This document shows, piece by piece, positions 11,307 through 20,834 of a stretch of DNA of 64,000 nt. How positions within the stretch are numbered: position 1 is the stretch's first letter; every line of letters starts with the position of its first letter. Under the pieces are notes generated by a model, which was not told the DNA's origin, did not search any database, and saw only the letters and a list, made by a program, of their open reading frames with translations. Source of the DNA: Terebella lapidaria (taxonomy: Eukaryota > Annelida > Polychaeta > Terebellida > Terebellidae); the NCBI GenBank assembly GCA_949152475.1, contig OX424564.1:3968001-4032000 (forward strand), written 5' to 3'. Position numbers and translations under genes: made by a program.

Positions 11307-12938
11307 ATGACGGACGTGAGTCATACCGGGACCCCTCCGAACACCGGGGTTTCGGATAATGTGGAAGACCAGTGTCCTCAGATGGATCCTCGGCCTTCCA
11401 CAAGCCAGGGGGGCGTCCGAGGGGAGGAAATGAGACGAGACCGAGAGAGTAGTCGAGAGCAGTATCTGACGGAATATCGGCGGGCCAACCGCCGTATCAG
11501 GGAACACCACCCCCTGGACGAGGAGGACCCTGAGGTCGAGGTGACCTCCAGCATAATCCGGGCTCTAGAAAACCTGAGGGCACATGAGAGCCATGCGGTG
11601 GGGCCCCATGGGGATCGACAACAGGGAGCTCACTCCCAAACAACCTCTGCCGAGCATCATTACGCTTGGAACATGGGGCAGCCACCGCCCTACTCGCCAG
11701 GAAACATCCCTATTAGACTTCAGAGGTCGGCTGCAGTGGGTGGCCAAGGCCAGCCTGAGCACTTGCTACACTATTGGGAAGGGCCCGAACCAATGTATAC
11801 AATGCAGCCAAGTAACACGTATGGCTTACGCTCTAGAAGGAGTGGCCAGACACGGCCACAGTCTCATTCCTCATCCGAAGACAACAGTAGCCCACCACGG
11901 CGAGCTGAAGGCCGCCAAAGACGGCTTCTGGCTCGACACTGCTCCTCGGAGTCAGCTTCTAGCACATCCAGTGCTAGGGCGCCCTTTAGGGGAGGGCGAT
12001 TGAACCCGGACAAGTTTGATGGGGTCTCCATGGAGTGGCCTGAATACCGCAGCCATTTCGAGATCGTGGCTGAGGTAAATGGGTGGGATAGGAACAAACG
12101 CGGGTTGTATTTGGCTGGGTGTCTGACTGGTGAGGCCCGGCGAATCCTTACCAATCTCAGACCTGAACAGTACAGGGACTGGGATTTCCTAGTGGAAAAA
12201 CTGGAGAGGCGGTTTGACCCTGCATGCCAGGAGGAGACGCATAGGGCGACCCTGAGAAGCAGGGGCCGCCGCCATGAGGAAACGCCACAACAGTATGGGC
12301 AGGTTGTTCGCCGATTGGTGGAACGAGCCTACCCACGCCTCGCTGAGGATGCTCAGGAGACCATCGCTCTCGAGCACTTCATGAAGGGTCACCAGGACCA
12401 TGATATGAGGGTTATGGGCCTGATGAAAAACTTGGACACATTAGAGGAAGCCACTGCTTTCGTGACGCAGTACGAGAGCGTGAACAAAAAGAACGTGAAG
12501 CCAGTGAGAGTCCTTGCCGAGGATGAGGGCCAGGATGACTTGTTGGCCTTTGTCAATGGCAATGAGCAACCCCCCAACCCTCAGCCCCATAATCAAAGTC
12601 AATTCAGAGATGAGGCCAAGCAACCAGTTAGATTACCTTACTTTAAGGGGTATTTCGAAAAACCACAACAGCAATTAGAGGTTTTGACGGAGCTAGTGAA
12701 GGCTCTGATTGATAAGCGCACCACCCGAGGTTCCGGCCAGGCAGATGGTCCCAGTCGGCCTATCCCTGCCTCACATGCGGGAAGAAGGGCTGGCAAGGAG
12801 TGCTGGCTGTGCAAGAAAATGGGGCATTTCTCATATGAGTGCCCTACTCGTGAAAAGCCAGTGACGACCCTCGAGGACCAGGTGGAATACCTCACACACC
12901 AGGTCCGTCTCCTGCAGACGGAGAGTGAGGAAAACTAG
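11307..12938 (+). CDS. Gag polyprotein
   Basis: Structural protein that would coat the RNA genome in cytoplasmic particles. The frame is open from 11262 with a GTG; the first ATG is at 11307, giving 543 residues, and I use that start. The N-terminal third is polar and low complexity (Pro/Ser/Arg/Gln). A capsid-like helical region begins near LNPDKFDGVSMEWPEYRSHF (about residues 245-400), the retrotransposon gag domain pattern. A single CCHC knuckle, CWLCKKMGHFSYEC (C-x2-C-x4-H-x4-C), lies near residue 495, followed by a short coiled-coil-like tail. The TAG stop is at 12936-12938. The pol frame (minus 1) is open from 12929, so the two overlap by ten bases. A minus-1 frameshift there would link Gag to Pol, as in many gypsy elements. 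Confidence 0.93.
   Translation: MTDVSHTGTPPNTGVSDNVEDQCPQMDPRPSTSQGGVRGEEMRRDRESSREQYLTEYRRANRRIREHHPLDEEDPEVEVTSSIIRALENLRAHESHAVGPHGDRQQGAHSQTTSAEHHYAWNMGQPPPYSPGNIPIRLQRSAAVGGQGQPEHLLHYWEGPEPMYTMQPSNTYGLRSRRSGQTRPQSHSSSEDNSSPPRRAEGRQRRLLARHCSSESASSTSSARAPFRGGRLNPDKFDGVSMEWPEYRSHFEIVAEVNGWDRNKRGLYLAGCLTGEARRILTNLRPEQYRDWDFLVEKLERRFDPACQEETHRATLRSRGRRHEETPQQYGQVVRRLVERAYPRLAEDAQETIALEHFMKGHQDHDMRVMGLMKNLDTLEEATAFVTQYESVNKKNVKPVRVLAEDEGQDDLLAFVNGNEQPPNPQPHNQSQFRDEAKQPVRLPYFKGYFEKPQQQLEVLTELVKALIDKRTTRGSGQADGPSRPIPASHAGRRAGKECWLCKKMGHFSYECPTREKPVTTLEDQVEYLTHQVRLLQTESEEN
12929..12938 (+). other. Candidate minus-1 frameshift site, gag/pol overlap
   Basis: The last gag codons before TAG read GAG GAA AAC. 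The overlap contains GGAAAAC, close to but not matching the canonical X-XXY-YYZ heptamer. The pol frame has its last upstream stop at 12926-12928 and is then open through 15691. Frameshifting is inferred from geometry only. Confidence 0.4.
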
Positions 12939-15694
12939 TAAGCCCTGCTCCGGGCACCGCGGGGCCAGGGCCAGCTTGGCAGGTGCGCCATCGACTGAGG
13001 CGTCATCGTAGAGTCGAACACTGGAAGAGTCGGATCATGAGCCGACAGGAGATGGGAATAAAGAAACATAAAATCCTGCGGGCATTAGTCCGTGAACTAC
13101 CACCTCATTTCGGGGATCTCATAAGTCGAGCCCCCATACCAATACAGCTACTGTTTGTGGGGGGAAGCCAGTCTCCCTATACTCATCGAGAGGCAACGTT
13201 GATTGCTGAGTGGATGGCTAAGCACTTGGCCGTAAACAAAGTGCACCTTCCTGCCGATACGATAGGCAGATGCCTGGACCAAACAGTCCAGACGGATAAC
13301 TTTCACCAGGAAACCCTTTCAAACAGGGGGGACGAACCTAGACCCACTGGGATGAAAGCGAATGGACTACCGGGCAACCAGCCCGAGGGGGAGCCGACAG
13401 GCCCTCTAGCCAATAGCCAACGTGCAGTGTTGGTTACCACTGGGACAGAAGTGCATGGACTACCGGGCATACCGCCCGAGGGGGTGTCACAAGACCCTCT
13501 AGCCAGGAACCAATGTGCGGTGAGTGTTGCTGAGACGGAAGCAGACGGACTACCGGGCCACGAGCCCGAGGGGGAGCCGCAAGGCCCTCTAGCCAACAGC
13601 CAATGTGCAGTAGCAGAGCTGGATAACAGCTCCAGATCACCAGGACCTAGTCCTGAGGAGGCATTGCCTCTGATCTCTGGGGATACATGCAAGTCCCCAC
13701 CCATCTTTCATGAACGTGCAACTGAGACGAACTCTGACAGTGTGGCGGAACACACTGAATCCCCACCTGAGTGCAACAACGAGGAAATTGTACAGCTTAG
13801 TGATAAGAGGATTCGGGTTGCTGCCCGTTTGGCAGCTTGTTCTATAGGTAATAAGGATTTCTACTTCCTGGTGGATACTGGAGCGGCATCTACCATCTTA
13901 GATTATAAGAAATTTTCCGAGCTTGGAAAAGAGTTCCAGGCTATTTTGAAGGCAACAAAGTCGAGGCTTAGGGGAGCTACTGGAGGCTTCCTTAACGTGT
14001 TTGGGGAGTTTACCGCTCCCTTGCATCTGGGAAAGAGCGCCCAGGAAGCCAGGATTGTTGTGGCTGATATCTCCACCACTGGCCACGACGGGATCCTGGG
14101 ATTAGACTTTATGGAGGCCATGGGGGTCACCATAGACTTGTCGGAGGGGAAACTGACCACTGATGGCTCAGAGGTGGTCTTACAGACGCAGTTAGCTTCC
14201 CAACGTGTGAGTCTGTTAACTCAGAATGATGTCACCTTGCCACCACAAAGCGAGGTTGTGGTGCTGGTTGGGACTCCAACAGCACCGCAGCTCCCCACTG
14301 TGGCCATTGTGGAATCTTCGAGGGAGGCCATGCTCATGGGCCTTACTGTCGGGAGGTCCCTGGTGAAGACGGGGGTGCCAGCGATTCCTGTGCTGGTGGG
14401 CAACTGGGCTGATCAGCCTTTAGTCCTACGCCAGGGAAGAGAGATTGCCTCCCTTGAGGAGGTGGTTTTGTGCTACACCGATACCAATATCCGGGGGACA
14501 CCTGAGCAGGGCCTTGAGGGTAACCTCCAGGGTTCTGCATGCTCGGACATGGTACACAGTCTAGAAGGGGTGGCCGGTGAGGCTGAGGCGGGACTGCCTG
14601 AACATCTCACAGTCATGTTGGAGGGGGTACCCTCTGACCTAACTCCAGATCAAACCCGTGACCTGGAGGCACTGATCTACCGATATAGAGACATATTCAT
14701 GGAGCCAGGGGGAACTCTGGGGCGTACATCGATCGTTAAACACCGGATCGATACTCAGGGGCACCCCCCAATTGAACAATCATTACGGCGAGCTCCATAC
14801 CACCAGCAGGAGTTAATAGAAAAAGAGGTCGAAAAAATGCTAGAGGCAGGGGTCATTGAGCCAAGTGACAGCCCTTGGTCATCTCCGGTGGTACTCGTAC
14901 GAAAAAAGGACGGCACATTGCGGTTCTGTGTGGACTACCGGAGACTCAACAATGTCACCCGGTCCGACGCCTATCCACTCCCAAGGATTGATGAGAGTTT
15001 TGACACATTGTCTGGGTCCAAATACTTCAGTATTATGGATCTTGCCAGTGGTTATTGGCAAGTCGAAATGGACGGGGCCGTTGAACCCAAAACGGCATTC
15101 ACCACCAGGACTGGGTTATACCAGTTTAACGTGATGCCGTTTGGGCTCTCAACGGCTCCAGCTACCTTCGAGAGACTCATGGAAGTGGTCATGAGGGGGC
15201 TCCAGTGGCACCGCTGCCTCGTGTATTTGGATGATGTTATCTGTATGGGCCGAGATCTACCAGAGGCCCTCACCAACCTAGAAAGTGTCTGGAAACGTTT
15301 GAGGGGGGCTGGGCTACGCCTGAAGCCCAGCAAATGTCAGCTACTCAAGCCAGAAGTGAAGTTTCTGGGTCATTTGGTTTCTGAAAGGGGGCTAGCTTGT
15401 GACCCAGACAAAGTGGCGGCTGTACGAGATTGTGTAGCACCCTCGAACCTAGGGGAGCTCAGTAGTTATCTAGGGTTCGTAGGGTATTATCGGCGTTTCA
15501 TCCAGGGCTTTGCTCAAAAGGCCCACCACCCACTGACAAACCTCCTGAAGAAGGAAACGAGATATATCTGGACGCCGGAGTGTCAGCATGCATTTGAAGA
15601 ATTGAAGAGGCCGCTCCTGGAGAGTCCGGTGTTAATATACCCAGACATGAGTCAGGAGTTCATCCTAGACACTGACCGAGTGGGACTGGGATAG
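12929..15694 (+). CDS. Pol part 1: protease, reverse transcriptase, start of RNase H
   Basis: Frame open from 12929; the first ATG is at 13037 (886 residues from there), but expression is probably as a Gag-Pol fusion. Counting from that ATG: residues about 108-195 hold three imperfect 30-residue repeats; an aspartic protease motif VDTGAAS begins near residue 279, with the flap partner GILGLDF some 75 residues later; RT follows, with FCVDYRRLNNVT, the fingers/palm segment YWQVEMD and the catalytic YLDD at 15224-15235 (residues 730-733). The thumb/connection continues to the first RNase H strand, EFILDTD, where the frame stops at TAG 15692-15694. The conserved Ala-Ser after that Asp is missing and the rest of RNase H continues in another frame from about 15695, so this copy carries a break. 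A sequencing or assembly indel is a real alternative given the young LTRs. Confidence 0.92.
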   Translation, partial: GKLVSPAPGTAGPGPAWQVRHRLRRHRRVEHWKSRIMSRQEMGIKKHKILRALVRELPPHFGDLISRAPIPIQLLFVGGSQSPYTHREATLIAEWMAKHLAVNKVHLPADTIGRCLDQTVQTDNFHQETLSNRGDEPRPTGMKANGLPGNQPEGEPTGPLANSQRAVLVTTGTEVHGLPGIPPEGVSQDPLARNQCAVSVAETEADGLPGHEPEGEPQGPLANSQCAVAELDNSSRSPGPSPEEALPLISGDTCKSPPIFHERATETNSDSVAEHTESPPECNNEEIVQLSDKRIRVAARLAACSIGNKDFYFLVDTGAASTILDYKKFSELGKEFQAILKATKSRLRGATGGFLNVFGEFTAPLHLGKSAQEARIVVADISTTGHDGILGLDFMEAMGVTIDLSEGKLTTDGSEVVLQTQLASQRVSLLTQNDVTLPPQSEVVVLVGTPTAPQLPTVAIVESSREAMLMGLTVGRSLVKTGVPAIPVLVGNWADQPLVLRQGREIASLEEVVLCYTDTNIRGTPEQGLEGNLQGSACSDMVHSLEGVAGEAEAGLPEHLTVMLEGVPSDLTPDQTRDLEALIYRYRDIFMEPGGTLGRTSIVKHRIDTQGHPPIEQSLRRAPYHQQELIEKEVEKMLEAGVIEPSDSPWSSPVVLVRKKDGTLRFCVDYRRLNNVTRSDAYPLPRIDESFDTLSGSKYFSIMDLASGYWQVEMDGAVEPKTAFTTRTGLYQFNVMPFGLSTAPATFERLMEVVMRGLQWHRCLVYLDDVICMGRDLPEALTNLESVWKRLRGAGLRLKPSKCQLLKPEVKFLGHLVSERGLACDPDKVAAVRDCVAPSNLGELSSYLGFVGYYRRFIQGFAQKAHHPLTNLLKKETRYIWTPECQHAFEELKRPLLESPVLIYPDMSQEFILDTDRVGLG
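13358..13620 (+). repeat. Triplicated 90-bp unit in the pol N-terminus
   Basis: Three in-frame units start at 13358, 13451 and 13541 (93, 90 and about 78 bp). Each encodes GLPG, a PEG box, a PLA(N/R)xQ box and AV. They lie between gag and protease, a spacer where gypsy elements tolerate length change. Confidence 0.85.
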
Positions 15695-18102
15695 GAGGAG
15701 TGTTGTCCCAGACGAGGGATGGCCACGAGGCTGTGGTTGCCTATGCGAGCCGGGCTTTGCGAACCACCCAGCGGAATTATTGCACTACCAAGCGGGAGTT
15801 ACTCGCGGTGGTGTACATGATTCATCATTTTCACCATTATCTCTGGGGCCGGAGGTTTCTGCTCCGGACAGATCACGCCTCTCTTAAATGGCTGCTCAAC
15901 TTCAGGGACGCCGAGGGTATGATTGCCCGCTGGGCAGCTAGAATTGCTAGCTATGAATTTGTCTGTGAGGTACGACCTGGCCTTAAACACGGGAACGCCG
16001 ATGGTATGTCACGCTGTCTACAATGTAAACGAGACGGCTGCCCTGCTGATGGCACGAGAACGAGGAGACAGATGGTGTCTTACGAAGATGACCTCCCAGA
16101 TATCTCCGGGGAGGATTTAGGCCAGCTTCTGGGACTGATAACAACTGAGGCCGGGGACTGGCATGACGACCCTTACTGTGGGGATGGCGTGGGTGACTTC
16201 CAGGATTGGGAGTGGCCCAACACGTCCAACGTTACTACCCGTTCTGTTCTGGTGGCCCAGGAGGACAGCTGGCTTCCCTTGCGAGGTCAGGCTGAGCTCC
16301 TGGAGCTGCAAGAAAATGACCCTGATCTTCGTCATGTAATGAGGTGGAGGCAGGCGAGCGGCGAGCGACCTGCCTGGACTGATGTTCGAACCAGGAGCAC
16401 GTTGGTCAAGGCCTTGTGGCAGGGTTGGGACGCCCTGACCCTGAGAGATGGACTACTCTGTCGACGATACGTCCCCAGGTGGAGGCCTGACACCACCCTC
16501 TACCAGGTGGTGGTTCCACAGGCGATCAAGAAAGATATACTGACCTCTGTGCATCAACAGAAATTGGCTGGGCATCTGGGTATTACCCGGACTCTACAGC
16601 GGGTCAAATCCCACTTTTATTGGCCTGGGATGACCCGGGATGTCCGAAGTTGGTGTGCCAAGTGTCCACGATGTGTGGCGAGGAAGCCACGACCAGGCCC
16701 GAGATGCCAACCGATGGGTCACGTACCGGTAGGTGATCGCCTGGAGAGAATTGCCCTTGACATTTTGGAGATTGGGACGATCTCCACCAAGGGAAACCGC
16801 TATGTACTGGTAGTGGCTGACTATTTCACTAAGTGGACTGAAGCCTACCCCATGAAGAACCACAAGGCTCAAACTGTGGCCGACGTGCTTGTAACTGAGT
16901 TTATCTGCCGCTGGGGAGTTCCCCTGAAAATTCACTCTGACCAGGGACGTGAGTTCGAATCTGAGCTGTTCCGGTCCCTAACCACACTCCTAGGGGCGGA
17001 GAAAACTCGGACCTGTCCTTACCATCCCCAGTCAGATGGGATGGTTGAGCGATTTAACCGAACGTTACTGAACATGTTGTCAGCTGTTGTCAACGATGCT
17101 GAGGACGACTGGGACGATTGGTTGCCTTATGTGACTGCAGCCTATCGATCATCAGTGCATGAAAGTACCGGTTGCACCCCCTACTATTTAATGTTTGGGC
17201 GGGAGATGGCATTACCAGCAGACCTGATGTTTGGAGGAGTCCATGGAGACGGTCCCGAAAATCCTGCTTGTCCACACGAGTATGTAGAGTGGGTGCGACA
17301 GGCTTACCAGCAGGCGGGCGAACACGCCCGTGAACAGGCTCTAAAGGCCACGGAACGACAGAAACGGACGTATGACAGTCATGCAGCCCAACGGAAATTT
17401 CCGGTTGGAACGTGGGTGTTATATTACTACCCACCAAAAGCTCGAAGTAAATTGGGGCTGGGCTGGACTGGGCCTTATTTAGTAGTGAAGGCACATTTAG
17501 GCTGGATGGTAACCATCCAGAGGTCAGAGACAGCTGAGCCCAGGGAGGTGCACATAGACCACCTAAAAGCATGCCCGTACGACGTTGACAGGAAACCGTG
17601 GCTTGACAGGGCGGCAGTACGGACGGCTGACGGAGCGAGGGATCAAACCCTGCCCGACTGTACCCCAGGAGAACCAGATGACGAATTACCCGACCCACAC
17701 GTAAGACAGGAGTCCCAGCATGACAGAAAGCTCCCTGAGGGGGTAACTACAAGTCAATCCGGGGGTGCGGCAAACCCGTTACCCATGGCAATGCCACCAA
17801 AATCGGCCGTGGGCATTTCAAGGGAGAAATCACAAAGCGCGCCCCTAACACCATCAACGAGCAAGTTATCTGGCGGAGAAGTGGACCTATCTACGGGCGA
17901 GTCAGCAGACCGCGAGTCGTCGGCGGACGAGTTGTCGGCGGATGGTCCCTCAGATAACACAAATAACAGCGCCGAGTATGTGTGGCCACAGAACACTTCT
18001 CGTCGTGAAGGCGGAAGAAGGAGACGGGCTCCAAATCGGTTCGGCGAATGGGTCAACTTTCTCGCTGAATGCCTACAGGCAGGCTATACAAATCTATGGT
18101 GA
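15695..18102 (+). CDS. Pol part 2: RNase H remainder and integrase
   Basis: Continuation of pol in a different frame, beginning right after the stop at 15694. The first ATG is well inside the domain, so this is a polyprotein piece and not a separate gene. RNase H motifs: ASRALRTTQRNYCTTKRELL and RTDHASLKWLL. Integrase: zinc-binding HHCC region from 16552 (HQQKLAGH, then CAKCPRC); catalytic D,D-35-E with Asp codons at 16759 (LDIL) and 16939 (HSDQG) and Glu at 17047 (ERFNRTL). A GPY/F-type module (WTGPYLVVKAHLGW) follows. The last 180 or so residues are acidic, Ser/Pro-rich and without a chromodomain that I can see. All catalytic integrase residues are present. Confidence 0.92.
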
Positions 18103-18850
18103 ATTGCGCATAAACGATTCGCCAAGGGCCATAAAGTACAGCAGACATGCCACCTGATAAATAAAATTAGTTAAATCGGCAATAACATCAAAAAGTCGAT
18201 TTAAATATTATGGACATCAGCACGTGCGTGCAGGCTGCTTCCCCACCGTGATTGCCTGACCTCCGCGAGATTGGCCGCTCGCCCGGTGCGGACAGACAGC
18301 GCAGCACCCACGGGGAACATATCATCGACAGTGGAGTGTTCCTCAATCCGATCACAACAGGCGCGCTGGCGATTTATACATCATAACGGGTCACTGGCGG
18401 CGACCATTGATCTGAAGCAGCTGGAAAATAAATAGCATCATGCAGATATTTAACTATTGAATATTTGCAAACTTTAGTCGGTATCGCCCTCCTATCTGGT
18501 TTTCCAATAAGCACATTGGAGAACTGGATTTATAATCCAATAGTTATTATTAAATAGAGTTACGGTCGCAAAATAACTAAAATAAATACATAAAGTGTCA
18601 CAATTAGGTATGCGGACTAAATCTACGCCAAACAAAGTGACACCCAGTCCAACGTTGGAAACAAGTAGCTGGGAGGTCGCTTCACAGATGTCAGATGTCA
18701 CCAAGGTGTCACCAGCTGCCAGAATACCGCAGATAGTGACACCTACTAAAAGCAGTGTCAAAAGAAGTTTATGGGGCCGGCAAACTTCAGTAATTCCTGA
18801 TTGGGTGAATAATTTCAGGGAATCTAAGGTGTTGTGTAATGCTTCCACGG
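18103..18850 (+). other. Noncoding spacer between pol and the extra ORF
   Basis: No domain recognised. From 18595 the frame of the downstream zinc-finger ORF is open, but the translation lacks recognisable features until about 19006. I treat this stretch as spacer or 5' untranslated sequence. Confidence 0.5.
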
Positions 18851-18870
18851 CCACTCGCCCGTGGCTGAGA

Positions 18871-18977
18871 GGCGACCAGATCAAAGGGCGAATCAGCGGG
18901 CGAGTTATCCAGGATACCGGAGGGCGAACTGACGGGCGAATCTGGCTGAACGAGAGGGCGAGTTCAGGCCTATATAT
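18871..18977 (+). promoter_or_regulatory. Putative internal promoter of the zinc-finger ORF
   Basis: Six GGCGA motifs (five of them GGGCGA) occur between 18871 and 18962, and TATATAT at 18971-18977 follows nine bases after the last. This is the same plan as the LTR promoter at 9321-9387 (six motifs, then a TATA box four bases on). The Met codons at 19006 and 19021 follow directly. Promoter activity is inferred from this resemblance. Confidence 0.5.
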
Positions 18978-19005
18978 GGAGGTGTCTGAAGGGAATCCGG
19001 TCACA

Positions 19006-20517
19006 ATGTCCGAAGTCAACATGAGTGACGACATCATAGATCTTTTCCCCGAGGGAGATGATGAGCTTCTTATGGAAGCCGACGACAAGTCAGTGAAGAA
19101 GAAGGAGACAGTGCCTCAGGAACGAACTCCTGGGTCAAGCAGGTCCGACCGGAGTGACCGGTCCAGGACGAAGGACAAGGGGCGTTCCAGCACATCTAGT
19201 AGGCGTTCCCGATCTGGCGAGACGAAGGAGGAGCGGGTTACCTGTTCGACCTGCGGTGAGCAGGTGACGGCCAGTCACCTGAGCCGACACCGGAGAAAGC
19301 ACCAGACCCCGTTGCAGTGTCCCAAGTGTGACTATACGTCATCGAGAGAGGACCTGCTCAGCAAGCATGTGGCAAAGTGTCATTCGCCACCTGCCTCGTC
19401 CCCCACCACTACACCACAAAAATCAGTACCCAGTGTGGTGGTGAAGATACCCATTACCGATCGGCTGTTTGCCATTGCTGGAGTGCCGCCGCATGGTGAC
19501 GCAAGAAAGAGGGGCCGGAGTGAAGACTCTGGCTCCACAGAGAGGTCTGACACAGATCAACCAGCCACCCGACAACGCCGAGAAGATAGCAGACAGGAGC
19601 CAGCTGAAGACAACGGAAGGGTTTCCGAGAGGCCAGAAGATGAGCCAGCGATTGAGGCTAGGGAGGCTGGGAACCTCCTGGTCTCTTTGGGGGAGGACAT
19701 CCGCCAAGTAGTTCGATGCAATCCCGACCCCGAAGAAGATTTCTTGAAGTACGTTTTAGAGGAAAGTCAAGTCACTGAAGAAGACCTGGCGAGCTTTTGC
19801 ATGGAGTCAGAAGCTGGGGGTTCCAATACTATGGTGGTGGACACAGGGGAAGAGACCTCCCAAGCTACGTGGGGAATGGGGCCCACACTGAGTCCTCCCG
19901 AAGCCACCCCCACCCCAACTGAGGAGGGTGCTCTACAAACAGACCCCACCGCCCCGATGGCTGGGCAGCAGGAGACCTCCACTCCCGAGGTTTCCCAGCC
20001 TGATCCAGGCTTTACCAACCCCGTTGACCCAGTTGCATCTGCGTCTTCAGTGGCGGTACCACCGATAGCTTTCGAGACGCCAACGCCCGGGGTGGTGACG
20101 AGTGAAGCCATGTCCCAGCTGCTTGTCACTTGCTTCGGCTCTGAGGCTAGACAGCGCGGCCTCCTTGAATATCCGTTTGATGTGGATTGCCTGCTCCGCC
20201 CGGGAGCAGGAAAACAGCGGCACCCCCCAGCCGATAAGCGACAGCCGGCCTTCGAGCTGGCATCAGATGTCTGCCTCCACCCTCCGAGCTCGCCTCCCTC
20301 ACTGAGCGGGCACAGAGGGACTACCGGGATAGAATGTGGCACGCCGTGCGAGAGCTACATCGTCAAGCCGGAGAAGCGCGCCGGGCCCGGGAGGCAGCTT
20401 GTGCAGCCCGAGAGGCTGCCCTGGCCGGCCAAGCTCGTGCGGAGGACAAGCTGCGTGTCCACGAAGAGCACCAGCGAGAACAGGCAGCCCAAGACAAAGC
20501 GGAACGGGACGATTTGA
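19006..20517 (+). CDS. Accessory C2H2 zinc-finger protein of element 1 (ORF3)
   Basis: Not a standard gypsy gene. The frame is open from 18595, but I choose ATG 19006 (a second ATG at 19021 is also possible) because it follows the TATA-like site. Order: acidic N-terminus (DDIIDLFPEGDDELL); Arg/Ser-rich basic stretch about residues 45-75; finger 1 CSTCGEQVTASHLSRHRRKH (C-x2-C-x11-H-x3-H) at 19243-19302; finger 2 CPKCDYTSSREDLLSKH with final His at 19381-19383 (C-x2-C-x12-H-x4-H); a nuclear-localisation-like RKRGRS; then a long acidic Pro/Thr-rich region. From about 20280 the reading looks out of frame: the adjacent frame encodes a strong coiled coil to 20759, so the true product may combine both through a frame change. 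A nuclear DNA- or RNA-binding role is inferred from the fingers. Confidence 0.65.
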   Translation: MSEVNMSDDIIDLFPEGDDELLMEADDKSVKKKETVPQERTPGSSRSDRSDRSRTKDKGRSSTSSRRSRSGETKEERVTCSTCGEQVTASHLSRHRRKHQTPLQCPKCDYTSSREDLLSKHVAKCHSPPASSPTTTPQKSVPSVVVKIPITDRLFAIAGVPPHGDARKRGRSEDSGSTERSDTDQPATRQRREDSRQEPAEDNGRVSERPEDEPAIEAREAGNLLVSLGEDIRQVVRCNPDPEEDFLKYVLEESQVTEEDLASFCMESEAGGSNTMVVDTGEETSQATWGMGPTLSPPEATPTPTEEGALQTDPTAPMAGQQETSTPEVSQPDPGFTNPVDPVASASSVAVPPIAFETPTPGVVTSEAMSQLLVTCFGSEARQRGLLEYPFDVDCLLRPGAGKQRHPPADKRQPAFELASDVCLHPPSSPPSLSGHRGTTGIECGTPCESYIVKPEKRAGPGRQLVQPERLPWPAKLVRRTSCVSTKSTSENRQPKTKRNGTI

Positions 20518-20759
20518 ACCGACAACTTGTGGAAGCCCGTGCCGCCAAAGAGGCCGCAGAGACAGAGCTTCTGAACCAGAGGAAGCTTAACACTACCCTC
20601 ACGGAAGAAAACATCCGTCTCCATCACGAGCTATTGCAGCACCAGCAGACGGAGGCCAACTTAAAGAAAAACCACTACCTCCAGTTTTTGGGCGAGGTGA
20701 GAGCGCATCTGCAACGAAGCCAGTCTGCTGAGGGGACTTCGGCCAGCGCTGACCAGTAA
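20238..20759 (+). CDS. Coiled-coil ORF overlapping the zinc-finger ORF
   Basis: Frame open from 20238 (minus 1 relative to the zinc-finger frame); first ATG at 20334, 141 residues from there, stop at 20757-20759. Upstream of that ATG the frame already reads as coiled coil (SELASLTERAQRDYRDRM), so the ATG is probably not the biological start. The composition is Ala/Arg/Glu/Gln-rich with heptad spacing, for example LNRQLVEARAAKEAAETELL and TEENIRLHHELLQHQQ. I read it as the C-terminal oligomerisation part of the accessory protein, reached by frameshift, or displaced by an indel near 20280. It ends 75 bases before the 3' LTR. Confidence 0.55.
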   Translation, partial: ATAGLRAGIRCLPPPSELASLTERAQRDYRDRMWHAVRELHRQAGEARRAREAACAAREAALAGQARAEDKLRVHEEHQREQAAQDKAERDDLNRQLVEARAAKEAAETELLNQRKLNTTLTEENIRLHHELLQHQQTEANLKKNHYLQFLGEVRAHLQRSQSAEGTSASADQ

Positions 20760-20819
20760 GGAGGGATCGATTTTTTTTACCTGTCTTCCTCCCCTTTGCT
20801 CCATGAGGACATGGACCAC

Positions 20820-20834
20820 CAGAAGGGGTGGAAT
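20820..20834 (+). other. Polypurine tract of element 1
   Basis: AGAAGGGGTGGAAT immediately precedes the TG of the 3' LTR at 20835, the expected place for the plus-strand primer. Confidence 0.75.

Noticed and set aside
18595..19005. N-terminal extension of the zinc-finger ORF
   Set aside because: The frame is open, but the region contains the GGGCGA cluster and TATA-like site and shows no protein features; kept as spacer and promoter, though true coding cannot be excluded.
20355..20627. Minus-strand frames over the coiled-coil region
   Set aside because: Shadows of the coiled-coil frame; no independent motif.
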